Part shown: piece by piece, positions 1-7,270 of the stretch
How the letters are laid out: the number at the start of each line of letters is the position of its first letter
Numbering within the stretch: the stretch's first letter is position 1
Assembly: GCA_934229395.1 (NCBI GenBank)
Contig: CAKQDL010000013.1
Span: 1-38,562, forward strand
Direction: 5' to 3'
DNA from: an uncultured Peptococcaceae bacterium
Lineage (GTDB): Bacteria; Bacillota; Peptococcia; Peptococcales; Peptococcaceae
DNA length: 38,562 nt
Program-made: the position numbers and the translations under genes
Notes under the pieces: model-generated
The model's database searches: none
What the model was told of the DNA's origin: nothing
Seen by the model: the letters and a program-made list of their open reading frames with translations, nothing else

Positions 1-36
1 CCTTTTATATTATACCGCATTTCTGGGCTAAATACG

Positions 37-77
37 CGAAAAAGGCCGCCGCTTGGCGACCTTTTTCGACAAGCTGA
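37..77 (-). repeat. 41-bp hairpin terminator module, copy 1
   Basis: This stretch is identical except for one base to 36774-36814. It folds into a 14-bp stem (arms 37-50 and 55-68, one G-U pair on the RNA) with a GC-rich base and a run of five T inside the 3' arm, so it can act as an intrinsic terminator in either direction. Read on the minus strand it lies just after the gene-specific hairpin that follows the ferredoxin/BFD gene. In both copies the order is gene, private hairpin, this module. Confidence 0.75.
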
Positions 78-99
78 AACAGCCCGTTTGAGGCTGTTT
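77..99 (-). terminator. Intrinsic terminator of the oxidase operon
   Basis: Inverted repeat with arms 77-84 and 92-99 (AAACAGCC / GGCTGTTT), 7 bases after the stop codon of the ferredoxin/BFD gene. On the minus strand the hairpin is followed by TTTCAGC and then by the conserved 41-bp module, giving two hairpins in series. Confidence 0.7.
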
Positions 100-106
100 T
101 TTGTGT

Positions 107-889
107 TTAGTCTTCGTCTAGGAAAGAAGAAATTTTGATTGGGCTGATTGGTTGGCGGTAGGTTGGGGCCTGCAAATCGTTGACTGGGGTTTTGGTCTTT
201 TGTGAAAGCTCGCGCATGACGAGGGAGATGCAGGTTTTGCCTTGGCATGGGCCCATGGAAATGCGGGTGTTGAACTTGACCTGTTTTAAGGTATCGGCGC
301 CTGCGTCCATAGCTGCTGCGATTTCTTCGGCGGTGACGTCTTCGCAGCGGCAAACGATGCTTGCGCCAGCTTCTACGTCCTTGAGGTCGTTAGAGATGAG
401 TTGTTCCTTAGGCGATAGGCAAATGCCGCGCACCACGTGAGTGTAGGCCTTTGGCACAATGAGGGTGACCACAGAGGTTCTGTTTTTGGCGGTCATGACC
501 TTATCTACAGTGACCTTGCAAACCACTTCGCCAATGCGGTTAACGCCATCGACCACATCGCCCTTTTGGGGAAGTGGACGGTATTCGTAAGGAATTTTTA
601 CCAGCGATTCTTCTTCGCTGTAGGATTCGTCAATGACAAAGGCGGCCAAGCCTGGGCAGGCGAGGATGCACGCGCCACAGCCTACGCAATGCTCAAAATA
701 GGTTTCAGGCGTGTCGGTAATGGTTGTAAGTGGCTTTACTGCGTTAAATTTGCAGGCTGTGTAGCATGGGTTGCAAGGAATATTTTGGAAGCATTCAAAG
801 AGGGCATAAGGGCCTTTTTTGCGACGCTCTTCGCTAGGCAAAATGGCTTGGACCTTGGCTTCCAATTCATTTAAAATTTCAGTGCTCAT
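107..889 (-). CDS. Ferredoxin/BFD-like iron-sulfur subunit of an amine or amino-acid dehydrogenase
   Basis: 260 residues. The N-terminal half has Cys39, 42 and 46 and then Cys68, 71, 74 and 78 followed by Pro, the pattern of two [4Fe-4S] clusters. The C-terminal part carries a BFD-like [2Fe-2S] site with Cys180 and 182 (VCRCEDVT) and Cys215 and 220 (GPCQGKTC). In HcnABC/opine-oxidase and archaeal-type proline dehydrogenase systems, small Fe-S proteins or fused Fe-S domains of this type carry electrons away from the flavoprotein subunits. The start overlaps the end of the upstream flavoprotein gene by 11 bases, so the two are probably translationally coupled. It is the last gene of the ridA operon and is followed by two terminator hairpins. 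Role as electron-transfer subunit is well supported; the substrate of the complex is unknown. Confidence 0.85.
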   Translation of the reverse strand: MSTEILNELEAKVQAILPSEERRKKGPYALFECFQNIPCNPCYTACKFNAVKPLTTITDTPETYFEHCVGCGACILACPGLAAFVIDESYSEEESLVKIPYEYRPLPQKGDVVDGVNRIGEVVCKVTVDKVMTAKNRTSVVTLIVPKAYTHVVRGICLSPKEQLISNDLKDVEAGASIVCRCEDVTAEEIAAAMDAGADTLKQVKFNTRISMGPCQGKTCISLVMRELSQKTKTPVNDLQAPTYRQPISPIKISSFLDED

Positions 890-2318
890 AATTTACCGGG
901 CTCCCTTCCTTTGTTTTGACAATGCCGTTTCTAATTTTGCCACCGAGTGGACGCAAAGAATCGAGCTGATCGAGATAATCGGCAAACTTTGCATCAAAGT
1001 CTTCTACACGGCCAAAATCATGGGCTGCGCTGAGGCCTGCAAGCTTACCTGTAAGCATGGCGCTAGAGGCTTCTTCTACGCCGCCAGCGTCGCCAGCTGC
1101 ATACACATTGTCCACACTGGTGTGGCGGGCATCGTCAATCACTGGCACATAGCCGCCAAGCTCTGGCACAAATTTCATTTCGCAGCCTGCTTGGAAGAAA
1201 AGCTCTGGCAGTGGCGCAAGGCCAACAGCCATGCAGATGGCGTCACACTTTACATCCTGCTCGGTGCCTGGAATTGGTTGGAACTGTTCGTCCACCTCGC
1301 AGATCACAGCACCCTCTACCTTGCCATTGCCATAGGCCTGCTTGATGGTGTGGCGGGTCATTACTGGCACTTGAGCGCGGCGGAGCTTGTTGGCATGGAC
1401 CTCGTAGCCACCAATGCGTGGCGCTGCTTCAATCACAGCTGCCACATTGACCCCAGCTTGCATGAGTTGGTAGCTTACAATCAGGCCAATGTTGCCACCG
1501 CCAACCATGAGCACGTTTTCTGCTGGAATAACGCCTTCCATGTTCATGAGGGTTTGCACAGCGCCGGCGCCATACACGCCTGGAAGGTCGTTATTTGGGA
1601 AGACGAGGTTCTTTTCAAAGGCACCTGTGGCAATGATGATTTTTTCGGCCTTTACGCCTTCAACCACGCCGTTTTTGTCGACCATGACAATACCGTTTTT
1701 ATAAAAGCCTGCGGCAATGGCGTTGGTCCAAAGGGTAATCTCTGGCATGGACTTGATTTTTTCGGCCAATTCAATGGAAATTTGTACGCCACGGGTCCCA
1801 GCATTTTGTTTTTCGGAGCCGAAAAACTTGTGGGTTTGCTTAATAAGCTGGCCACCCAAGTCGGCGTTTCTTTCTAGGAGCAAGACCTTTACGCCAGCTT
1901 CGGCAGCCTCAACAGCAGCACACATACCAGCAGGGCCACCGCCAACAATAAGGAGCTCTGTTTGTACAAGTTCTTTTTCCTTGCTGAGCTTGGCTTCTAT
2001 ATGAACATCCACCTCTGGCTTTACGTTGCCCACTTGGCGCTCTACAGTGATGCCCTCACGCAATGGTTCCACGCACACGCGCACGTTAGGAATGCCATTG
2101 ACCTTCATCAGACATGAGGAGCAGTTGCCAATGGCACAAAATAGGCCTCTGTGGCGATGCTTCTTTTCGGTTTCGTGCAGGGAGCGAACGCCTGCAGCGT
2201 AGAGTGCTGCGGCGATGGTTTCGCCTTCGCATCCCTTTAATTCCTGACCCTCATAGTAAAAGGTCACTTCCTTGCCCTTTTTAAAATCTAAGATAGGGTG
2301 TTCGTTAATTCTTGCCAT
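879..2318 (-). CDS. FAD/NAD(P)-dependent oxidoreductase with N-terminal [2Fe-2S] domain (HcnA/HcnB-like alpha subunit)
   Basis: 479 residues. Residues about 15-90 form a plant-type ferredoxin-like [2Fe-2S] domain with Cys61, 66, 69 and 82, like the SoxA N-terminus or HcnA. Residues about 120-440 are a pyridine-nucleotide-disulfide-type flavoprotein fold: a first dinucleotide motif GGGPAG near 126-131, a second GGGNIG near 273, and the FAD-binding VYAAGDAGG near 409. The C-terminal tail of the long sarcosine-oxidase alpha chain is absent, so it resembles a fusion of HcnA and HcnB. It presumably passes electrons between the DAO-type subunit and the Fe-S subunit. Ribosome binding site GGAGG 9-10 bases before ATG; 24 bases downstream of the DAO gene. 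Confidence 0.85.
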   Translation of the reverse strand: MARINEHPILDFKKGKEVTFYYEGQELKGCEGETIAAALYAAGVRSLHETEKKHRHRGLFCAIGNCSSCLMKVNGIPNVRVCVEPLREGITVERQVGNVKPEVDVHIEAKLSKEKELVQTELLIVGGGPAGMCAAVEAAEAGVKVLLLERNADLGGQLIKQTHKFFGSEKQNAGTRGVQISIELAEKIKSMPEITLWTNAIAAGFYKNGIVMVDKNGVVEGVKAEKIIIATGAFEKNLVFPNNDLPGVYGAGAVQTLMNMEGVIPAENVLMVGGGNIGLIVSYQLMQAGVNVAAVIEAAPRIGGYEVHANKLRRAQVPVMTRHTIKQAYGNGKVEGAVICEVDEQFQPIPGTEQDVKCDAICMAVGLAPLPELFFQAGCEMKFVPELGGYVPVIDDARHTSVDNVYAAGDAGGVEEASSAMLTGKLAGLSAAHDFGRVEDFDAKFADYLDQLDSLRPLGGKIRNGIVKTKEGSPVNYEH

Positions 2319-2342
2319 TACTATACACCTCCGCGGTCTTTT

Positions 2343-3512
2343 CTATTTTTGAAATCTACTGTATAAGAACGGTGCAATTTCGTCGGTAATTTTTTCATTA
2401 ATGATGTAATCAGACATGATATCGCCCATGGCAGGACCATAGCCAATACCGCCACCTTCGTGGCCTGTTGCCATAATCATACCCTCTAAGCCATTCACAG
2501 GCCCCAAGATTGGACCGCCATCGCAGTATGGGCGAAGGCCAGCGTAGGTGCGAATGATGTTGAGGTTTTTGAGGAATGGCAGGTAATGGGTGGCATAATT
2601 GCACACAGCACGCAAAATTTCGTAGGAGGTGCTCTTGTCTAGCCCGCTCCATTCACGGTTGCTACCAAATAGAATGTTGCCAGTGTGGGTTTGTTCCAAG
2701 AAAAGGTTCACGCCCATCTTCATACTTGGATCATTTGAGGTTTCGGCCAATTCTGGATGATACTTGAGGGCCACATAGCGGCAGCAAAGCAAAATATGAT
2801 TGACCACTGGCGCTACCTGTTCGCAAACAACAATGTTGCCGCGGCGAGGTTTTACTGGCACATCCATGCCAGCCATTTCGCCAATTTGTGGGGAGAAGAC
2901 ACCGGCAGCGTTAACGACTATTTCTGTGTAGATGATGCCCTTTGTGGTCACCACGCCCTTGATTTTGCCGTTTTCTACCAAGACATCTGTCACAGCCGTG
3001 TTGGTCATGACCTTGGCGCCGAGACGTTCTGCAGCGAGGGCATAGCCTAGAGTCACATCCATTGGGCTAACCAAGGCATCATCGAGGCAGTAGGACACAG
3101 CGCATACATCCTTCGATAGCCCCGGTTCAATTTTTCTTGCATCGTCGCCGCTGAGCATCGACACGTTGATGCCCACGCTTGTTTGCTGCTTGATGGTTTC
3201 ATCGAAAGTGCCCACGAGGGATTCATCGTCGATCATAACCATACTGCCCATCTTGTTGTAATACACCTTGCGACCCAATTCTTGGCTGAGGTTTTCGTAC
3301 AAGCGGTTACTCTTTTGTTGGATTTGTTGCATAATGCCCGGCGCCTTGGTGTGAATCATAACGCCGCTGTCGCAGGCGCTGGAGGATTCCTCACCAATGC
3401 CACGACGTTCTACCAAGACCACATTTTTTACGCCTTTTTTAGTGAGGTAATAGGTGATTGCGGTGCCGATGATACCGCCGCCAATGACCACTACATTTGC
3501 AGTTTGACTCAT
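2343..3512 (-). CDS. FAD-dependent DAO-family oxidoreductase (HcnC/SoxB-like catalytic subunit)
   Basis: 389 residues. The N-terminus has the Rossmann FAD motif VVIGGGIIGTAI (about residues 8-19) followed by an acidic-residue beta strand end (VERR). The C-terminal part has the conserved GGPILGPV and GHEGGGIGYGPA segments of the DAO/glycine oxidase family. In HcnABC, opine oxidase and heteromeric proline dehydrogenases this subunit oxidises a C-N bond to an imine. Together with the two downstream Fe-S proteins it should form a membrane-independent dehydrogenase complex rather than an O2-using oxidase, which suits an anaerobe. Candidate substrates are proline-like, N-methylated or D-amino acids; nothing in the sequence decides between them. 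A GGAAGG-type ribosome binding site precedes ATG. Confidence 0.85.
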   Translation of the reverse strand: MSQTANVVVIGGGIIGTAITYYLTKKGVKNVVLVERRGIGEESSSACDSGVMIHTKAPGIMQQIQQKSNRLYENLSQELGRKVYYNKMGSMVMIDDESLVGTFDETIKQQTSVGINVSMLSGDDARKIEPGLSKDVCAVSYCLDDALVSPMDVTLGYALAAERLGAKVMTNTAVTDVLVENGKIKGVVTTKGIIYTEIVVNAAGVFSPQIGEMAGMDVPVKPRRGNIVVCEQVAPVVNHILLCCRYVALKYHPELAETSNDPSMKMGVNLFLEQTHTGNILFGSNREWSGLDKSTSYEILRAVCNYATHYLPFLKNLNIIRTYAGLRPYCDGGPILGPVNGLEGMIMATGHEGGGIGYGPAMGDIMSDYIINEKITDEIAPFLYSRFQK

Positions 3513-3547
3513 AATCTAAAACCTTCCTTCTATTTTAACCAAACGCC

Positions 3548-4024
3548 TTAGCATTTCGCCAAGGATTCATCTTTGAGTTCCACATCGAGGGTAATTTCAA
3601 TGGAGGCATCGCCAAAGAGTGAGTTGATGCCCACAGCAAAGCGCGCGTGACGGCCGGCATCGCCAAAGATTTCTACGAGCAGGTCGCTGGCACCATTTAA
3701 AACCTTCGATTGCTTGTGGAAGTCGTCCTCCGACACAATATAGCCGCTCACCTTGAGCACCTTTTGGATGTTGTCTAGGCCGCCGCACATTTCATTGAGG
3801 GCTGCAAGGGCATTTAGGGTTGCAAGACGCGCGCCTTGGTAGCCTTCCTCAATGCGATTATCGTTGAGCTTCCCCATACACGTCCAAGTGTCGTCCTTTT
3901 TTGGCGTGAAGCCTGAGGACATCACAATCTTGCCCGAGCGGCTCGCCAGCATGTAGTTGGCCACTGGCACCACCACTGGCGGCAGCTCAATACCCTTTTC
4001 CTTCAAAACATCTTGAACACTCAT
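3548..4024 (-). CDS. RidA/YjgF-family imine deaminase-like protein
   Basis: 158 residues, longer than the ~128 of canonical RidA, belonging to the wider Rid superfamily. The diagnostic segment is GRHARFAVGINSLFGDASIEI (split here: arginines near residues 126-129 and the DASIEI strand near 142), which corresponds to the active-site arginine region of Rid proteins. RidA enzymes hydrolyse 2-imino/enamine acids made by PLP enzymes or amino-acid oxidases. Being first in an operon with a DAO-type dehydrogenase fits clearance of the imine product. ATG is preceded by AGGAGG. A regulator and permease are encoded just upstream on the same strand but beyond a terminator. Confidence 0.85.
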   Translation of the reverse strand: MSVQDVLKEKGIELPPVVVPVANYMLASRSGKIVMSSGFTPKKDDTWTCMGKLNDNRIEEGYQGARLATLNALAALNEMCGGLDNIQKVLKVSGYIVSEDDFHKQSKVLNGASDLLVEIFGDAGRHARFAVGINSLFGDASIEITLDVELKDESLAKC

Positions 4025-4085
4025 TTTTCTAAACCTCCTATACTTCCCTAACGCCTCTATAAAGAAGCATTAATTACACACATTT

Positions 4086-4104
4086 ATTATTCTTTTGAAT
4101 GAAT
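4086..4104 (-). promoter_or_regulatory. Inverted repeat in the ridA operon promoter region
   Basis: ATTATTC-TTTT-GAATGAAT forms an imperfect palindrome about 62 bases upstream of the ridA start, inside the only non-coding stretch between the pucR terminator and ridA. A binding site for the adjacent PucR-type regulator is possible. No consensus promoter is evident here; TTCAAA-17-TAATTA on the minus strand is a weak candidate. Confidence 0.3.
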
Positions 4105-4123
4105 TTTGACGAATTTTTGGTGC

Positions 4124-4160
4124 AAAAAAAGATTAACCTTCAACGCGTGCCGAAAGTTAA
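4124..4160 (-). terminator. Intrinsic terminator after the pucR-type gene
   Basis: On the minus strand a 9-bp stem (arms 4152-4160 and 4133-4141, one G-U pair) with a 10-base loop is followed by TCTTTTTTT. It begins 20 bases after the stop codon of the regulator gene and separates it from the ridA operon. Confidence 0.75.
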
Positions 4161-4180
4161 CCTTGTTTCAGCATGGTAGT

Positions 4181-5335
4181 TTATATGATGTTGTACATCA
4201 TGATGGCCAAATAGAGCCGTACCCGCACCTCAATTTCTGATAAGTCGCAATCCAAAAGCTCATTGATTTTCTTAATTTTGTACACCACCGTGTTGCGATG
4301 GATAAACAGCTTATCGGCTGTATCGTTGATGTTGCAGTTGCAGGTGAGATACACCTTCAAAAATTCCATATAATCCGAGCCGTTGTCGCTGTCCATTTTT
4401 TCGAGCTTGCCCAGCACATCGTCAAAATAACGCTTCATGACTTCCTTATCGTCAATAGAAAGGAGCAGCTGGTAAGCACCGAGCTCGCGGTAATCCACAA
4501 TCATATTTTTCCACGCCTTGCGCTGGCTCAAATCTATGACCTTCTTGGCCTGTACATAAGCGTTAGAAAGCTTTGTTACGCCAGGGTGGTTCACGCTTGA
4601 GCCCACATAGAAGGTGTAGTCCTTCATACGCAAGAGCACGATGATTTTTAGCATAATCGCGCGAATTTCCTCTTCGGAATAGTTGGAAAACACAAAGACA
4701 AAGATGTCGTCCATAGTGAGCACAAAGGACTTGTCGCCTGCCGAAAGAAGCTGCGCCTCCAAGGCCTTGACCACCCATTGGGCTTCCGAGGTGCTCATAG
4801 ATTCCAGCTGATTGAGCTTGATGATGCTCACAGCATAGGGCTCATTTTTCTTAAAGCCGTACTGCATCAAAAGAGGAATGTAGCCTTCGGTTTTTTCTGG
4901 AAAGGAAATAGCGTTTTTCATTGCCGAAAAAAGCTGACGGTTGATTTTTTCCGATTCAAGAAGCTGAATGCTTATTAGCTTTGTAATGTTGGAAACGTTC
5001 ACCTCGTGATGCAAGTGCATCACCGGAAACGCCTTCTCGTTGCATAGCTTTATGACCCTTTCCGGCAGCTGTGGCACATAGCGGTTGCTAAAAAGCACCA
5101 AGCCACTGCTTTTTTTGGCAATCAAGGTTTCGGCAAAGAGTACAAAGTTGTCCTCATTTTCCAGCCCCTTTCCAGAAGAAAGCACTAGTTCCTTTTCGTT
5201 CAGATGCTCAAGGGCAAAGGTGTTTTCCACAATGTTGAACCAGTCGATGACGTTTGTTGCACCATCCTTACCGGCCACAAGGCTCACCTTGTAATCGCTC
5301 ACCGTTTCCATAAACCGTTCAACAGTAATGCTCAT
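4181..5335 (-). CDS. PucR-family transcriptional regulator
   Basis: 384 residues. The first ~120 residues match the PucR N-terminal ligand-sensing domain (TVERFMETVSDYKVSLVAGKDG onward; quoted only as the start region). The middle resembles a GGDEF-related CdaR domain, and the C-terminus is the PucR/CdaR helix-turn-helix: NINDTADKLFIHRNTV near residues 340-357, then YKIKKINELLDCDL. Family members such as PucR and PutR activate catabolic genes when their substrate is present. Its position between the NhaC permease gene and the ridA-dehydrogenase operon suggests it controls one or both. It starts 49 bases after the nhaC stop, and its Shine-Dalgarno sequence sits in a hairpin (5343-5363). Confidence 0.85.
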   Translation of the reverse strand: MSITVERFMETVSDYKVSLVAGKDGATNVIDWFNIVENTFALEHLNEKELVLSSGKGLENEDNFVLFAETLIAKKSSGLVLFSNRYVPQLPERVIKLCNEKAFPVMHLHHEVNVSNITKLISIQLLESEKINRQLFSAMKNAISFPEKTEGYIPLLMQYGFKKNEPYAVSIIKLNQLESMSTSEAQWVVKALEAQLLSAGDKSFVLTMDDIFVFVFSNYSEEEIRAIMLKIIVLLRMKDYTFYVGSSVNHPGVTKLSNAYVQAKKVIDLSQRKAWKNMIVDYRELGAYQLLLSIDDKEVMKRYFDDVLGKLEKMDSDNGSDYMEFLKVYLTCNCNINDTADKLFIHRNTVVYKIKKINELLDCDLSEIEVRVRLYLAIMMYNII

Positions 5336-5342
5336 GATTCAT

Positions 5343-5363
5343 CCTCCCCCAAAACGGGAGAGG
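5343..5363 (-). promoter_or_regulatory. Hairpin that hides the pucR ribosome binding site
   Basis: On the minus strand CCTCTCCC (5363-5356) can pair with GGGGGAGG (5350-5343) around a 5-base loop. The 3' arm is the Shine-Dalgarno sequence of the regulator gene, 7 bases before its ATG. Ribosomes finishing nhaC 22 bases upstream could open it, so translation of the regulator may be tied to that of the permease. Confidence 0.5.
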
Positions 5364-5384
5364 ACAAACCACATCCCATTTTGT

Positions 5385-6788
5385 TTACTTGTTTAAATAT
5401 TTGATACCCTTACCAGTAAACGCCCAAATCATTGCAAAGACCACGCAGAGGTAGCAAGGGATGCACCAGATGGCGTACTGGCCAACGGTAACGCCCAAAA
5501 GATCCATGTAGTAGATACCAGAAGCGCCCCATGGTACAAATGGCAGGAGCATGGTACCAGAGTCTTCCAAGCTACGGGAAAGGTTGACGCCGTCGAGGTT
5601 CATATCCTTGTAAGCATCCTTCAAGAGGAAACCAATCATAATAATAGGAACAGAAGCCACACCGGTGGTGAAGGTCAAAAGTGCGCCAATGGCTAAGGTT
5701 GCTCCAATGAGCTTCCAGCGGCAGTTGAGCTTGTGGGCCACGCTTTCCAAAATGACATCCAAGCAACCAATCTTTTGTACAATACCGGCAAAGGCGTAAG
5801 CGCAGATGATGGTATTTACAATATTCATCATGGAGGAAATGCCGCCGCGATTCAAGAGCTTGATGATATTTTCTTGAGCAATGGCATCTTGAGCATCAGC
5901 TGCAGTAACCATGGTGGTGTTAAAACCGCCAACGCAAGCGTTCATGCCACCAGCGAAGGTAAAACCGTGGAAGTACATCCCAAGGGCCACAGCCACCACA
6001 GAAGAAAGAAGCATCAGTGGCACGGTAGGTTTTTTCATCATAGCGCCAACAATAACGATGATTGTTGGCAAAAGAAGCAATGGGCTCCAGTTATACACAG
6101 CAGAAAGGTTGTCGGACAAAATAGCAATGCTTTGGGAGTGAGCAGCGCTAAGCTCAAAGCTTTGGCCCACCACAAACCAAACCACAAGACCAACGAGGGA
6201 TGCAGGAATGGTTGTCCAGAACATATGGCGAATATGAGCAAACAAGTCTACTTCGCAAATCATAGGTGCAAGGTTGGTGGTGTCGCTAAGTGGGGACATT
6301 TTGTCACCAAATACGCCACCAGCGATGATTGCCCCAGCAGCCATCCCTAGAGGAATGCCCATTTCTGTTGCAATACCAATAAGCGCCAAGCCGGCTGTGG
6401 CCACAGAGCCCCAGGCGGTACCAGTTGCCGTAGATACAATAGCTGTAATCAGGAAGGCCGTCACGAGGAAGAGCTGTGGGCTAATGAGCTTTAGCCCTAG
6501 GTAAATGAGGTATGGCACAGTACCTGAATACATCCAAGTACCAATAACAATACCAACAGCCACAAGAATATAAATAACTGGCAAGCTGGCCGTGAAGTTT
6601 TCTGTTACACCTTTTTCCATTTCTTGGTAGTTATAGCCAAGACGCAGGCCCAAAAGAGCCACGTAGAAGGCAGCCACCAAAAGAAGCGGTTGAATAGGCA
6701 GCTGGTAAATGCCCTTACCAACGCCAATAATAAGTGCCATGACAATGAAGCACGATACTGCTTCAAATACTGTAGGTTTCCGTTTCAT
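5385..6788 (-). CDS. NhaC-family Na+/H+ antiporter or Na+-coupled metabolite antiporter
   Basis: 467 residues, strongly hydrophobic with about 11-12 membrane segments, matching the length and pattern of NhaC. Typical NhaC segments are visible, for example IVSTATGTAWGSVATAGLA near residues 117-135 and GGVFGDKMSPLSDTTNLAP near 157-175. The family includes true Na+/H+ antiporters and exchangers of small acids such as MleN (malate/lactate). Because it is followed 49 bases later by a PucR-type regulator and then by an amino-acid dehydrogenase operon, I infer that it may import the substrate of that pathway; a plain ion role is equally possible. It has a long leader with strong secondary structure (6835-6955). 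Confidence 0.85.
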   Translation of the reverse strand: MKRKPTVFEAVSCFIVMALIIGVGKGIYQLPIQPLLLVAAFYVALLGLRLGYNYQEMEKGVTENFTASLPVIYILVAVGIVIGTWMYSGTVPYLIYLGLKLISPQLFLVTAFLITAIVSTATGTAWGSVATAGLALIGIATEMGIPLGMAAGAIIAGGVFGDKMSPLSDTTNLAPMICEVDLFAHIRHMFWTTIPASLVGLVVWFVVGQSFELSAAHSQSIAILSDNLSAVYNWSPLLLLPTIIVIVGAMMKKPTVPLMLLSSVVAVALGMYFHGFTFAGGMNACVGGFNTTMVTAADAQDAIAQENIIKLLNRGGISSMMNIVNTIICAYAFAGIVQKIGCLDVILESVAHKLNCRWKLIGATLAIGALLTFTTGVASVPIIMIGFLLKDAYKDMNLDGVNLSRSLEDSGTMLLPFVPWGASGIYYMDLLGVTVGQYAIWCIPCYLCVVFAMIWAFTGKGIKYLNK

Positions 6789-6834
6789 CTCTATAACCTC
6801 CGTTTTTTAGGGTCGACAACGAAGGATGCTTTCA

Positions 6835-6955
6835 TGAACCGTTTCATATTCAGTTTTTTCGTCTGTTTGTGGAAGGCTTGCACATTTGCTTTATCTATTG
6901 GCCACTAGCCGGCCACCCTTTACTCTCAAGCCTTATTGTATGAAACGTTGGTTCA
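6835..6955 (-). promoter_or_regulatory. Structured leader upstream of nhaC
   Basis: A nested inverted repeat starting 46 bases before the nhaC start. Outer arms 6835-6848 and 6939-6955 (TGAAC..CGTTTCATA against TATGAAACGGTTCA, 14 pairs with a bulge), a second stem 6873-6880 / 6927-6934 (AAGGCTTG / CAAGCCTT), and an apical stem 6899-6903 / 6911-6915 (TGGCC / GGCCA). There is no T-run after it, so it is not a simple terminator. A riboswitch-like leader or a small palindromic (MITE-like) insertion would both fit. Confidence 0.5.
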
Positions 6956-7218
6956 GTATGCCAAGCATCCCTACTACAACTTTGTGAATAGCCTCACGTC
7001 CCTTCTCTTGCCGAAACCCTTTTCGTCAAGTCAATTTCGCCAAACCTTCTTGCAATAAAATTTGGCAATATATAATCGATTACATTTCTTTTTCTAATAT
7101 GTTAACCACTTTTTGTAATAATAACAATGGCGCTATGTACAAATAAATTTGTCATAATGACATACCGTTACAGTTGGTTTGTGTATAAAGCGCGGCCCAT
7201 TATCCTCAGTAAGCGCAC
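6956..7218. other. AT-rich intergenic stretch, probable nhaC promoter region
   Basis: No ORF with a convincing start is present in these ~260 bases. On the minus strand TATATT near 7067-7072 could be a -10 box, with a poor -35 (TTAGAA) 17 bases upstream. TTGC-N11-GCAA around 7050-7068 forms an inverted repeat that could be an operator. The promoter assignment is uncertain. Confidence 0.3.
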
Positions 7219-7252
7219 AAAAAAAGACGCCTATGCACAATGCACAGACGTC
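7219..7252 (-). terminator. Intrinsic terminator after the aminotransferase gene
   Basis: A 12-bp stem (7226-7237 with 7241-7252, two wobble pairs) and a 3-base loop, followed on the minus strand by TTTTTTT. It lies 18 bases after the aminotransferase stop codon, so nhaC needs its own promoter. Confidence 0.85.
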
Positions 7253-7270
7253 CTTGTCTTTGATTATAAA

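Noticed and set aside
819..1877. Long plus-strand open frame of 352 codons opposite the flavoprotein gene
   Set aside because: It is antisense to the alpha-subunit gene, has no ribosome binding site, and its translation shows no domain; the minus-strand frame has clear Rossmann and [2Fe-2S] motifs.
6835..6955. nhaC leader as a third copy of the long-hairpin repeat
   Set aside because: Shares only the short AAGGCTT string with 25189-25314 and 32378-32495; the outer arms and cap are unrelated.
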